From contig JAOSJX010000003.1 of NCBI GenBank assembly GCA_027493875.1, forward strand, positions 109,669-173,668: DNA of 64,000 bases. The letters are read 5' to 3'. Made by a program: the position numbers and the translations under genes. Positions within the stretch are counted from its first letter, which is position 1. The number at the start of each line of letters is the position of its first letter. Source of the stretch: Deltaproteobacteria bacterium. GTDB taxonomy: Bacteria > Lernaellota > Lernaellaia > JACKCT01. Shown piece after piece: positions 51,861 to 60,756 of this stretch. The notes below the pieces were generated by a model. That model had not been told where the DNA came from. It did not search any database and was given only the letters and a program-made list of their open reading frames with translations.

Positions 51861-52628
51861 ATGCCATCGCCAAGGCCCGATGTCGATCTGGCCGTGATCG
51901 CCCCGTGCCTCAATGAGCGCGGCAATATCGCCGCGTTCGTCGAGCGCGTCGAAGCGGCGCTCGCCGGTCGCCCGGGCGGATTTGAATTGGTTCTCGTGGA
52001 CGACGGCAGCACCGATGGAAGTTGGGAGCTCATGGAATCGCTCCGCGCCGCGCACCCGGACCTCCGCGCCATTCATCACGAACGCACCCGCGGCATCACG
52101 GCGTCTTGGGCCGCCGGGCTCGCGGCGACACGCGCGCCGCTCGTCGTGATCACGGACGCGGATTTACAGTACCGGCCGGAGGACATCGGCGCGCTGCTTG
52201 AAACGCGCGAACGGAACGGCGCCTCCATCGTCCAAGGGTGGCGGCGGACGCAGGTCGACCGCGGACCGTTTCGTTATTTCTTTTCGCGCGCGTTTTCCGT
52301 GGTACTCAACAGGCTGTTTCGGATGAACCTGCCCGACAACAAGAGCGGGTTTCTCGTCGCCGCGCACGACGATCTGGCGCGCGTGGTCGCGCGGGGAGAC
52401 GGGTTTCGCCACTTTCACAATCTGATCGCCGTCGCGGCGGCGCATCTCGGGATGACGATCGAGCAAATTCCCATCGTCTTCGACCGCCGCTTCGCCGGCG
52501 CGAGTTTCATCACGCACCCCTTACGCTACGGCCTCGAATCCCTCGCCGACCTCCCCCTCGCCGTCAAACGCTTCCGTCGGCGAGACAAAACCAAGGACGT
52601 ATCATCCGACGAGGGCATTGACCGTTGA
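51861..52628 (+). CDS. Family 2 glycosyltransferase (polyprenyl-phosphate sugar synthase-like)
   Basis: 255 residues, intact. GT-A fold with VIAPCLNERGNIAAFVERVE, LVLVDDGSTDGSWELM, the nucleotide/metal motif VVITDADLQYRPEDI, GWRRTQVDRGPFRYFFSRAF and DNKSGFLVAAHDDLA. This pattern is close to dolichyl/undecaprenyl-phosphate mannose or glucose synthases. It would supply lipid-linked sugar, perhaps to the adjacent YfhO-like protein. GGAG upstream of ATG at 51861. Confidence 0.85.
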   Translation: MPSPRPDVDLAVIAPCLNERGNIAAFVERVEAALAGRPGGFELVLVDDGSTDGSWELMESLRAAHPDLRAIHHERTRGITASWAAGLAATRAPLVVITDADLQYRPEDIGALLETRERNGASIVQGWRRTQVDRGPFRYFFSRAFSVVLNRLFRMNLPDNKSGFLVAAHDDLARVVARGDGFRHFHNLIAVAAAHLGMTIEQIPIVFDRRFAGASFITHPLRYGLESLADLPLAVKRFRRRDKTKDVSSDEGIDR

Positions 52629-52636
52629 AACCGCTC

Positions 52637-52665
52637 TCCCTCTACGGCCTCTGCGTTCTCTGCGT
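52637..52665. repeat. Nine-base repeat (CTCTGCGTT-like)
   Basis: About three degenerate 9-base units (CTCTACGGC, CTCTGCGTT, CTCTGCGTT) between the convergent GT2 and DegT genes. The reverse complement resembles the GCAGAGGAC units at 59590-59616. Confidence 0.55.
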
Positions 52666-52691
52666 TGAAAATTGCGCTCTCGCGGAGGCGC

Positions 52692-53931
52692 CTACAGTTC
52701 GCCGGCGTTGTCCTGGATCTTGCGAATGACGGCGACGACATCGTCCACGTCTTCCTTCGTGCCCATGAGCATGGGGTAGTGCATCCACACGCCGGTGTTG
52801 CCGGCGAACTCCCAGGCGACGGGCGTGTCCGCGGAGGTCATCGTGATGCCGTCGCCGTAGCGCTCGCGCAGCGCCGGCCACTCGTTCGCCGTTGCCGAAA
52901 AAAGCTTGTTGGCGAACATCGGCACGTAGAACGCGCCGTCGAGATGCAGCCCTTCCGCCGCCGCCGCGGCCAGAAACTTGTCGCGGTGCGCGCCGCCGAA
53001 CGCGGTGTTGTCGTAGGTGAAGATGTATTGATAGTGCGCGCGCTGCGTCGTGCGTTCGTCGTATTCGATCACGCCGATGCCTTCCACGTCCCGCAGTTTT
53101 TCGGTGAGATACGCGGCGTTCTCCTGCCGGAGTTTGGTGCGCTCGTCGAGTTTTTCCATCTGCGCGCGGAGGACGGCGGCCTGAAATTCGCCAAGGCGGT
53201 AATTCCATCCGAACACGCGGCCCTCGTACTCGTCGTAGCCCGGCTCTTTACGGCCGCAGTTCACGAGACTCTGGCACCGCTGCTCGAGCATCGGATCGCT
53301 CGTCAGAAGAGCGCCGCCCTCGCCCGCCGTCATGAGCTTGCTCGATTGAAAACTAAAGCTGCCGAGGTGGCCGATCGAGCCGACGCCGCGGCCGCGCCAC
53401 TTTCGCGCCGTGCGCATGGGCGCAGTCTTCAATGACAAACAGGTTGTGTTTCTCCGCGATCGCCATGATCGCGTCCATGTCCGCGATGGACGAGCCGAGA
53501 TGGACGGGAATGATCGCCTTGGTCTTGGCCGTGATCGCCGCTTCGATTTTCGTGTGATCGATGGTGAAGTTATCCCGCCGGATGTCCACGAAAACGGGCA
53601 CGGCGTTGAGATACACGGCGCACGCCGCCGTCGCCACCCACGACGTGGCGGGAACGATCACTTCGTCCCCCGCCTTGACGCCGAGCGCGCGCAGCGCGAT
53701 CTCGAGCGTCACCGTGCCGTTCGCGGCGCAGATGCCGTACGTCGCGCCGTGATAGGCGGCGAATTCCTCCGCGAACCGCTTCGCGTGAAAATTCGGCGAC
53801 GGGTAACCGCCCCAGTTGTACGATTCGAGCACGGTCAGCAGCAATTCCCGTTCGCGTTCGGTATAGGGCGGCCACGCCGGCCAGGGTTTGGTGCGTAGGG
53901 ATGAACCGCCGTTAACCGCCAAATTCGACAT
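52692..53931 (-). CDS. DegT/DnrJ/EryC1-family PLP aminotransferase (frameshifted)
   Basis: [20 protein letters not shown], then [20 protein letters not shown] and [23 protein letters not shown] contacts are [12 protein letters not shown] and, in the next frame, [20 protein letters not shown] with the Schiff-base Lys. An indel near 53403 joins the frames. About 412 residues. Such enzymes aminate sugar nucleotides (or act as dehydratases) for surface polysaccharide, or belong to the AHBA-synthase-like branch. AAGGAG lies upstream of the ATG at 53931. Confidence 0.9.
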
Positions 53932-54048
53932 CGCCGCACTCCTTATTTTTTTGAGGGCCGGGACGCGCCGGCCGAGCGAAAACCGCCGCACGACGCTACA
54001 ACAAACACCCGGGCCGGTAAAGACGGAAGGAGGTAATGATGAGGGGAC

Positions 54049-54459
54049 TCAGGGCGCGGGAACGTGATCGTCGGACACCAGATACGAGTTGTCGCCGTTC
54101 TGGTGGCGGATGAACATCGTGTAACCGGACGAGTTGACGTCGCCGAACGAGAACGTCACGAGGTCGTCCTCGAGAAGATCGTCGTGCACCGATAAAAGCT
54201 GCGCCAACTCGTCGGCGTAGTGGCCGCCGATGTTGCCGCCGTTGATCATTTTATAGGTCTCCTGCGCCAGGCCCGCTTCGCGCGCCATGCCCATCGCCTT
54301 GCGGTTGTAGGCCTTGGTCCGGATGCTCAAAAACGAGGGAAGCGCGATGCCGACGATGATCGTGATGAGCGCGATCACGGTGATGATCTCGACAAACGTA
54401 AAACCGCGCCGCGACGCACGAACACCGTGGCTCAACAAACGCACGAAGGGATTTCTCAT
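54049..54459 (-). CDS. Type IV pilin / pseudopilin
   Basis: 136 residues. A prepilin cleavage site and helix (RRGFTFVEIITVIALITIIV) have Gly at -1, Phe at +1 and Glu at +5, followed by GIALPSFLSIRTKAYNRKAM. The short globular part (INGGNIGGHYADELAQLL, DVNSSGYTMFIRHQ) resembles minor pilins of the PilA/GspG class. Start at 54459 chosen because the leader is then the usual short basic type. No other pilus gene is in the window. Confidence 0.85.
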   Translation of the reverse strand: MRNPFVRLLSHGVRASRRGFTFVEIITVIALITIIVGIALPSFLSIRTKAYNRKAMGMAREAGLAQETYKMINGGNIGGHYADELAQLLSVHDDLLEDDLVTFSFGDVNSSGYTMFIRHQNGDNSYLVSDDHVPAP

Positions 54460-54570
54460 TTTGCCGCTCACCAAATTTGTAAACGATCCGTTCGCCGGGT
54501 GGCGCAAAGGCACAATACCACGGCCCGGAAATCACGCGCAAGAAAAAAGAGACGCGGCGCGGGAGAAAGG

Positions 54571-54597
54571 AAAAAGGCGGGCCGGCGCGGCCCGCCC
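54571..54597 (-). terminator. Intrinsic terminator downstream of the porin gene
   Basis: On the minus strand GGCGGGCCG and CGGCCCGCC form a stem with T5 following at 54575-54571. It lies 72 bases after the porin stop codon. Confidence 0.75.
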
Positions 54598-54668
54598 GTG
54601 TCTTATCGGTCCCGGCGGCATGGGCACCGCCGGGGTCCGGACGGCATGTCAGAAAGCGATTTCGCTGT

Positions 54669-55844
54669 TCAAAAGACGAACTGATCGGGCTGTTTCGTCA
54701 CCGAATCGCCCTTGTCGTCAACAATCTCTTCCGTGTAACCGACATTACGATAGTTGAGGCAGAGCTTGATGCCCTTGACGGGATGGACGTACGCGCCGGC
54801 CAACAGGAGCGTCGTTTCATCCTGATAGCCGATGCCCTTGTCCTTATCGTTTTCGGTGTTCGGATCGAAGGCGTCGTAGCGGACCAGCAGGCCGTAGCGC
54901 GCCAGGAACCAGAAGTCCGCCCAGGCCGAGATGGTCTGGCTATCGACCGGATCGGTCACGTCGTCGTTGAAGCCGATCGTCCGGCCGCCGAACTCGCCGT
55001 TGACCGAAAAGCCCATGCTCTCGTCCACGTCGTACCGGAACGCGGCGAGCGCCTGCCAACTCGTCCGAAGCTCCTCCACGTAATCCGGCTGAACCTTGTC
55101 GTAGTGATAGGTGCCCATCAACGCGAAGCCTTTGAGGGCCTCGACGGTCTGGAACGGCGTCAGCCACAGCGCTCCGCCGCCGGCCTTGCCGGCGTTCGTC
55201 TCCGCCGCCCCGACACCTTCGCCGTTGAGGATCGCGAGTTGGTAGCCGCCGTAGCCGCCGGGAAAGCCGCCGTGCACCGCCACGCCCAGGTCCGCGGTGC
55301 TGCTGCGCGTCATGCCGTACAGGGAGAACGCCGCGTCCGCCACGTACCGGTACCGCCAATACGTGTAGATGTTCGCCGCGTAGGGCGTAACGATCATGCC
55401 GAAGCTCGTGCCGAAATAGTCCACGGGCTGGTACGTCGCGTAAGCGTATTTGACGAAGAACTCGTACCGGCCGGTATTGGCCGACGTGAAACCGGTCACC
55501 GCCTCCGTGGTCGATTCGTCCTCCTCGGTCGACGGATCGTCCGCCACGCCGGTGGAAACGGCGGTTGTCTCCGCGGTCACCACCGCGGCGCGTTTCGAGT
55601 CGATCGTCACGTTGGCGCTCCAGTCGTCGTTGAACTCCGCTTTCAGTCCCAGATAGGTCCGCGTGAGCTCGAAGCCGTTGTGATCGTTGGTATCGAAACG
55701 CGCGTCGTAGTCCTCGTATCCCGACATATTGTACTGGTAGTGGGCAAAAATCTTCGCGAAAGGCGTGACCGACACATCGCCCGCCATCGCCGATCCCGCA
55801 AAGATCAGGCAAAAACAGGCCGACAGCGCCAATACTCTCTTCAT
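54669..55844 (-). CDS. Outer-membrane porin (phosphate-selective porin O/P-like)
   Basis: 391 residues, intact. Signal peptide LALSACFCLIFAGSAMA, then barrel strands (VSVTPFAKIFAHYQYNMSG, FELTRTYLGLKAEFNDDWSA, FSLYGMTRSSTADLGVAVHG, GYGGYQLAILNGEGVGAAE) and a C-terminal Phe (QFVF). AGGAGGTGG precedes the ATG. A candidate Pho box lies about 250 bases upstream. A paralogous porin gene ends 315 bases upstream; both contain the GYG(G/S)Y-x-x-NGEG phrase. Confidence 0.8.
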   Translation of the reverse strand: MKRVLALSACFCLIFAGSAMAGDVSVTPFAKIFAHYQYNMSGYEDYDARFDTNDHNGFELTRTYLGLKAEFNDDWSANVTIDSKRAAVVTAETTAVSTGVADDPSTEEDESTTEAVTGFTSANTGRYEFFVKYAYATYQPVDYFGTSFGMIVTPYAANIYTYWRYRYVADAAFSLYGMTRSSTADLGVAVHGGFPGGYGGYQLAILNGEGVGAAETNAGKAGGGALWLTPFQTVEALKGFALMGTYHYDKVQPDYVEELRTSWQALAAFRYDVDESMGFSVNGEFGGRTIGFNDDVTDPVDSQTISAWADFWFLARYGLLVRYDAFDPNTENDKDKGIGYQDETTLLLAGAYVHPVKGIKLCLNYRNVGYTEEIVDDKGDSVTKQPDQFVF

Positions 55845-56093
55845 GACCACCTCCTGGCTTCCGCATGCCGTGGCAAACGAAAAACCGTGCAAAATCAATC
55901 GAATGAAACGCCTACCCGGCGTTTCGCCCCAAAAATGCCATATCGATCAACTCGCGGAAGGATCGGACCTCCCCCAAGCGTCCGCATAGTTAATGCGATC
56001 GTCCCGACGAAGCAATTGACGCACATCAAAAACACGTCTTGTTCCGTATTTGGCAATCGTGTGACGTCATGGGTTTGTAACAAAGCGTTGTTT

Positions 56094-56112
56094 TATGACG
56101 ATTTGGTGACGC
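56094..56112 (-). promoter_or_regulatory. Candidate Pho box upstream of the porin gene
   Basis: On the minus strand GCGTCACCAAA is followed by TCGTCATAAAA: two GTCA cores 11 bases apart, each followed by an A-rich tetramer, as in PhoB boxes (CTGTCAT, four A/T, CTGTCAY). The rest of the 55845-56158 gap is AT-rich and includes a TGACGTCA palindrome. Confidence 0.45.
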
Positions 56113-56158
56113 CAAAGAAAAATGAGAAAGGCGAAACGAAGAAAGTTCCGTGATGAAA

Positions 56159-57347
56159 TTAAAACGAGAGCCGCATGCCGGCCCAAGCCTGTTGCTCGGG
56201 GTCGATGCGTTCGCCGCCGGACGAACCGCCCTGATACTGTTCGTCGAGGAAGCGCCCGTAGTACCAGATGGCCGCGTCGAACCGCGGCGTCGGCCGGAAC
56301 AAAAGGCCGGCCCATATGAAATGGTTGATATCCTCGTCCGCGGGAACGTCATCGGCGCCGATACGGGAGTTCCACAGCGATACCTCGGCGTGATCCTGCG
56401 ACGCGTTGGGGTCGACAATATCGTAGCGGGCAAACGGCCCGACGGAGAATTGTGACAGCCATGAAACGTAAGCCGAAGCCCCGCGCGACACGAACGGATC
56501 GCCGCCCTCGCGGAAATAGGACCACCGCCCGAAAACGGAGGCGTCGGTGCGGAATCCTTCCCGGTCGTAGCTCACCAGACCCACCGCCGAAACGCGGCGA
56601 TCGAGATCCGGTCCGGGCGGATTGTCGTTGGTCACGTAGCGCGCCGCTCCCGTCAACCGAAGGCCGCCGGCCCCGGCCGACCCGGGAAACGGACGCAGCG
56701 TCAAACGCGCCTGTCCGGCCTTATGCCGGTTTTCCTCGGCGCGCAGATACCCTTCCCCGTTGCTTACCTGCGCCTCGTAGCTTCCGTATCCGCCGGGAAG
56801 ATCGCCGAAGACCGCCGCGCCCGTGTCCGCCTCGTTGGGCATGAAACCGTTGCGATGCGCGGCAACCCGTTCCACAAAACGCATCGTCCAGGCGTCCTCC
56901 GCCGCGGGAATGTAGGCGTCCGGAATCAGGCCGGCGCGAAAGCCCAGCGCGCGAAACGGCCGCCACTCGATGAGCACGTTTTTGAAGACGAGTTCGATGC
57001 GCCCGAAGTCCGGGTGGTCGACCGTGTCGAGATCGCCGTCGCCGTCGGTATCGGCGCGGTAGCGGTCGAAGCGGTCGGCCTCCGTCACCACCCGGCCGAC
57101 CAGACCGGGCGTGGCGACGCCTTCGACGCGCAATTCCGCGCGCCCGAGCTGGAAGGCGTTGTAATCGTTTCGGACGCGCCTCGGGTCCGATTTCCTGTAG
57201 GCGGAGACGTCGTAGAAGTTAGTGGACGAAGACCTCCGCGCCGATCGTGATCCGCCGGCCGACGCGCTCGGCGTTGGCCGGATGCGTCCAGATGAACGAC
57301 AACAAGAGCGCAAAAAGATCGACGCGGTCCGCGACGCGCAGGCGCAT
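56159..57347 (-). CDS. Second outer-membrane porin, O/P-like (frameshifted after the signal peptide)
   Basis: MRLRVADRVDLFALLLSFIW and HPANA form the signal peptide (GGAGG upstream). After an indel near 57218 the frame continues NFYDVSAYRKSDP and FQLGRAELRVEGVATPG, with the strand pattern of its neighbour, including GGYGSYEAQVSNGEGYL and a C-terminal Phe. An acidic DTDGDGDLDTVDHPD turn could bind Ca2+. About 396 residues. Confidence 0.75.
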
Positions 57348-57379
57348 TCGTCCTCCGAAAAACGTGGCGCTCGACCGTA

Positions 57380-58588
57380 TCATTCCCGGCCCGGCGCGGA
57401 AAGATCCCGCGACCGGCGCGCCCACCAAAGCGCGGCGGCGGACACGGCGAGCGACACGACGAATGCGCCGGCGAACGCCTCGCGCGGCTCGAACCATGTC
57501 CCGGCCGCCTGCGCGAGACCGATGCCGGCCGGGTTGGGCAGCCACCCGACCAGTATGACCGCCGCCGCGATTCCGAGACCGCGCTTTGCCGGCGGCAGAG
57601 TTCGCCGGGCAGCGTGAACAAAACCACGGTGTACGCCCCGACCGTGACCGAATACCCGAAACGCACCCACGGCCCCAGGTCCGCGAACGTGTGCGCGACC
57701 AAGAGCGCCGCCGTGGCGCTGAGCGCAAACGCCGCGATCGCCAGGACGCGCCCTCCGCCAAGGCGATGATAATACAGGCCGGCCGCGACGGAGACCAAAA
57801 AGTGAAGGAATCCGTTTTTCGGCCCAGTCGCGCGCCGACCCGAGAACGGGAACGAACGGCGGCGGCGCGGTGGTCATCGTTTGAAAAGCGAACGAGTCGA
57901 CCAGCACGACGCCCGCCATGACCGCCGCGCCGATGAACGCGTCGCGGAAACCGAGAACGGCCGGGCCGTCATTCGACGGAGCGACGGCGCGCACGTGTTT
58001 CGCGCCGAGGACGACGGCCACCGCCCCGGCGGCGACGAGAACCGCGTCGATCCGCGCGACAAACGAAGCGGTCGGCGCGTAACCGACGATCAGGTTCGCC
58101 GCGAGGTAAGCCCATGCCGCGGCCAAGCCCGCGAAGATCCCACGAAGCCGCGCGGGCGTGAGGCGCGTGAAGAACTCAAGCAGAAGGACGATCTGCGCGC
58201 CGAGAAACATGCCGAGCGCCGCGAACGCCGGGCCCGGCATCCCCCGATCCGCAAGCCAAAGCGCGCCGGGCGCGCCGACGGCCAGCCACGCGGCGAGCCC
58301 GGCGATATAGGACCCGAGAGCCAGGGTCGGCGGTTTGCGCCGGTCGAGCATCCACCCGGCCGACGCGGACGCCGCGATGCCGCACGCGCCGAGCAAGGCG
58401 AGCGGGCCGCGCAAGTCGTCCATGGCAAGACCTTGGGCGTCCGCGAGATGCCGCAGCAGCGCGAACTGAACAAACGTGACGTAGTAGGCGAAATGCGCGG
58501 CGAGGAGAAACGCCCCCAACCCGGCCAGACCCAGCGTCCCGCGCAGTTCGCCGAGCGCGCGGCGCACCTGTTTCTCGGCGTCCTTCAC
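57380..58588 (-). CDS. MFS-type transporter (frameshifted)
   Basis: About 400 residues and 11-12 helices: GLGAFLLAAHFAYYVTFVQF, GPLALLGACGIAASASAGWM with the loop DRRKPP, FAALGMFLGAQIVLLLEFF, AAVMAGVVLVDSFAFQTM, then after indels near 57818 and 57595 VLAIAAFALSATAALLVAHT, SVTVGAYTVVLFTLPGE and AFAGAFVVSLAVSAAALWWA. The loop after helix 2 is MFS-like but substrate is open. GTG start at 58588 overlaps the menA-like stop (GTGA), so the two are cotranslated; it may move a quinone precursor or be unrelated. Confidence 0.65.
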   Translation of the reverse strand: MKDAEKQVRRALGELRGTLGLAGLGAFLLAAHFAYYVTFVQFALLRHLADAQGLAMDDLRGPLALLGACGIAASASAGWMLDRRKPPTLALGSYIAGLAAWLAVGAPGALWLADRGMPGPAFAALGMFLGAQIVLLLEFFTRLTPARLRGIFAGLAAAWAYLAANLIVGYAPTASFVARIDAVLVAAGAVAVVLGAKHVRAVAPSNDGPAVLGFRDAFIGAAVMAGVVLVDSFAFQTMTTAPPPFVPVLGSARDWAEKRIPSLFGLRRGRPVLSSPWRRARPGDRGVCAQRHGGALGRAHVRGPGAVGAFRVFGHGRGVHRGFVHAARRTLPPAKRGLGIAAAVILVGWLPNPAGIGLAQAAGTWFEPREAFAGAFVVSLAVSAAALWWARRSRDLSAPGRE

Positions 58589-59520
58589 GACACACCCGCT
58601 GAAAGAACAAAACCGGTTGCAAGCAAGATCCAAAAACCGGTCATGGAGAGAATCGTCAACCGGCAGGCGGCGACGAGCGCATCAAGATTTTCGAGGCGCG
58701 TTTCCCGCCGTCGGGTCAAGGCGACGATGCCGAGGACGATCGGCGCGGCAATGAAGGTCCGCGGCGGCAGCGCGCCGAAGTAAACGCCGACGAGGAACAC
58801 GGCGACGGCTCCCCAGAGAAACGCCGACCAGATCGCGAGCCCTGTTTTCGGACCGAAGCGAACGACGAGGTTTTTCTTGCCGACCGCTCGGTCCGCTTCG
58901 AGGTCCGGCACTTCGTTGATCGTGATGATCGCCGCGGCGAAAAATCCCAGCGCGACCCCGGCCACGAGCGCGGATTGCGGAACGTGACCGGCCTGCGTGT
59001 AAGCCCCGAACGCCGCGAGGACGGGACCGAAATTCAGGCCGATGAGAATCTCGCCGACGCCGCGATAGCACAGCCACACCGGTCGCCACGTGTACATCAC
59101 GCCCGACAATCCACCGACCGCCGCGAGCACCAAGACGAAAGGCCCCGATGCTGTCGTGAGATACAACAGGATCGGCACCCCGAGGGCGTAGGCGATCCAC
59201 CCGCCGGTCCTCAAAGAACCGGCGGGGAGAAGTCCTTCCTGGATGACGCGCGTGCCGCCGGAAAACGGGGTGCGGACCGTGTTGATATCGTCGGTGCCGG
59301 AGACGTGGTCGTAGTAGTCGTTGAGCAGGTTCGCCCCGGCGTGGAAGCACCAGGCCGCGAGGAGCGCGAGGCCGAACATTCCGAAGCGGAATTCGCCGAC
59401 GGCGGCGTAAGCCGCGGCGGCGCCGGTCGATACGGGAATGAGGCTCACGACGAGAAATCCGCGGTAGAGCCCCATGGCCCGAAGCCACGTATGAACGGTG
59501 CGCCCAAAACCCGAGGACAT
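58585..59520 (-). CDS. menA: UbiA-family prenyltransferase, MenA-like
   Basis: 311 residues, intact. First Asp-rich motif NLLNDYYDHVSGTDDINTVR and second motif ITINEVPDLEADRAVGKKN match 1,4-dihydroxy-2-naphthoate prenyltransferase; the TPFSGGTRVIQEGLL segment is also typical of MenA. It would add the polyprenyl tail in menaquinone synthesis. Eight to nine membrane helices. Other UbiA members are possible but the NDYYDxxxGxD spacing favours MenA. Confidence 0.75.
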   Translation of the reverse strand: MSSGFGRTVHTWLRAMGLYRGFLVVSLIPVSTGAAAAYAAVGEFRFGMFGLALLAAWCFHAGANLLNDYYDHVSGTDDINTVRTPFSGGTRVIQEGLLPAGSLRTGGWIAYALGVPILLYLTTASGPFVLVLAAVGGLSGVMYTWRPVWLCYRGVGEILIGLNFGPVLAAFGAYTQAGHVPQSALVAGVALGFFAAAIITINEVPDLEADRAVGKKNLVVRFGPKTGLAIWSAFLWGAVAVFLVGVYFGALPPRTFIAAPIVLGIVALTRRRETRLENLDALVAACRLTILSMTGFWILLATGFVLSAGVS

Positions 59521-59589
59521 GACCCCCTCTCCAAAAAGCGGCGGTCACTCTAGCCGCGGCGCGGGGGAAATCAAAGCGCATTTTTCACC

Positions 59590-59616
59590 GCAGAGGACGC
59601 GGAGGACGCAGAGGAG
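59590..59616. repeat. Nine-base repeat (GCAGAGGAC)
   Basis: Three units GCAGAGGAC, GCGGAGGAC, GCAGAGGAG directly after the start region of the leftward menA gene. Confidence 0.7.
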
Positions 59617-59625
59617 AGCAGGCCA

Positions 59626-59716
59626 CAGGTTACAGGCTGCAGGCTGCAGGCTACAGGCTACAGGCTGCAGGTCACAGGTTACAGGCTGCAGGCTGCAGGC
59701 TGCAGGTCACAGGTTA
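59626..59716. repeat. Thirteen-unit heptanucleotide array (CAGGCTG family)
   Basis: Thirteen consecutive 7-base units with no slippage: CAGGTTA, CAGGCTG, CAGGCTG, CAGGCTA, CAGGCTA, CAGGCTG, CAGGTCA, CAGGTTA, CAGGCTG, CAGGCTG, CAGGCTG, CAGGTCA, CAGGTTA. A higher-order pattern (TTA, CTG, ..., TCA, TTA, CTG, ..., TCA, TTA) suggests duplication of multi-unit blocks. A short related tract recurs at 59873-59899. Confidence 0.9.
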
Positions 59717-59727
59717 CAGCCGTGCGC

Positions 59728-59991
59728 GTGCTCACCGCGGTGAGCACGCGGTCAACAGTCAACAGCTTAAAGTTTACGGCGGCGCGCGGACTCAGTGAAG
59801 TGAGTCCGCGCGGGTGTTTTTGGGCCGGTGAGGACACCGGCGCTCCCAGGGTGCGTGCTCACGACGGAGGCGACAGGTTACAGGTAACAGGTTACAGAAA
59901 AGCGCGTACCCAGTGGAGTGAATACGCGGTCGATCCTGGGAGCACCGAGCCATAGCTCGGCACGATGGTGTGTGCTCAGTGAAGTGAGCAC
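59728..59991. repeat. Four-member family of short palindromes
   Basis: Copies at 59728-59747, 59788-59807, 59906-59925 and 59972-59991. Each is a 7-base stem around six bases: GTGCTCA/TGAGCAC, GGACTCA/TGAGTCC, GTACCCA/TGAATAC (imperfect), GTGCTCA/TGAGCAC, with GTGAAG or similar in the loop and GCG following. Stem changes between copies 1, 2 and 4 are compensated. Further inverted segments (GCGCTCCCAGGG near 59840 and CCTGGGAGCACC near 59940) lie between them. No gene is visible in 59521-60163. Confidence 0.75.
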
Positions 59992-60083
59992 GCGGTTCGA
60001 TTTTTGAGCCCATAAGCACACCAGCCCAAAAGCTCCTTCATCCCGCACCTCCCCATAGACCGCGAAGTGAACGGAATGGTGAA

Positions 60084-60111
60084 TTGCCAGTGGCCAGTCG
60101 TCAGTGATCAG
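60084..60111. repeat. Heptanucleotide repeat tract (TNNNCAG)
   Basis: Four units: TTGCCAG, TGGCCAG, TCGTCAG, TGATCAG, between the palindrome cluster and the split lipoprotein gene. Confidence 0.65.
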
Positions 60112-60756
60112 GAGATTGCAGGAGATGGCGCGAGGGGTGGCGGGATTTCGCTTGACGGCGTCTCTACGGCATGTCCGACCCACCTACGAATTCGGCCATG
60201 AACGTTCCACGGCCTTCAGTTACCGCGTCATCGCGGTGATAAGCCGCGCGAAATACATTGGGAGCGATTTCCCACAACGACGCCGACCAGATATTGGTGT
60301 CCATATCAACATTCCGCGATTTCCATTCTCCGCTCGCATTGGTCGCGTATAACAGGCCAACCGTCCCATCAAAATTCAGACTTTTGCCGAAATACAACAA
60401 ATGACTATAACCGTCCGTGTCCACGAAAGCGTCGTTCGCGCTCCAAAGGGGAAAAGCCTCGTTGAAGGTTACCAATTCTTCCCACGAATCATCTGAAGTT
60501 TTGTGATAATAATGGTATGCCTCATCGTCGAAATCGTAAAAGAAAACGTGCGGTTTTCCCGCAGGACCAAGCGCTAACGCTATCTTACTGGAGATGGTTG
60601 TGCTGCTGTAGACAGTTTCAGCGACCCACTCTCCGTCGCTTTCGCGCGAGTAAAAAATAACTCGCTCATCTGTAGTGTCTTCATATTGGCGCCCAACCAG
60701 AAGCGGGTTATCGTCGCTGTCGACAATGAAGTCTCCCACGGCTGCTGGTGGATTTA

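Noticed and set aside
59626..59716. CRISPR-like array of repeats
   Set aside because: The units are 7 bases with no unique spacers, and no cas gene is present; it is a tandem heptad array.
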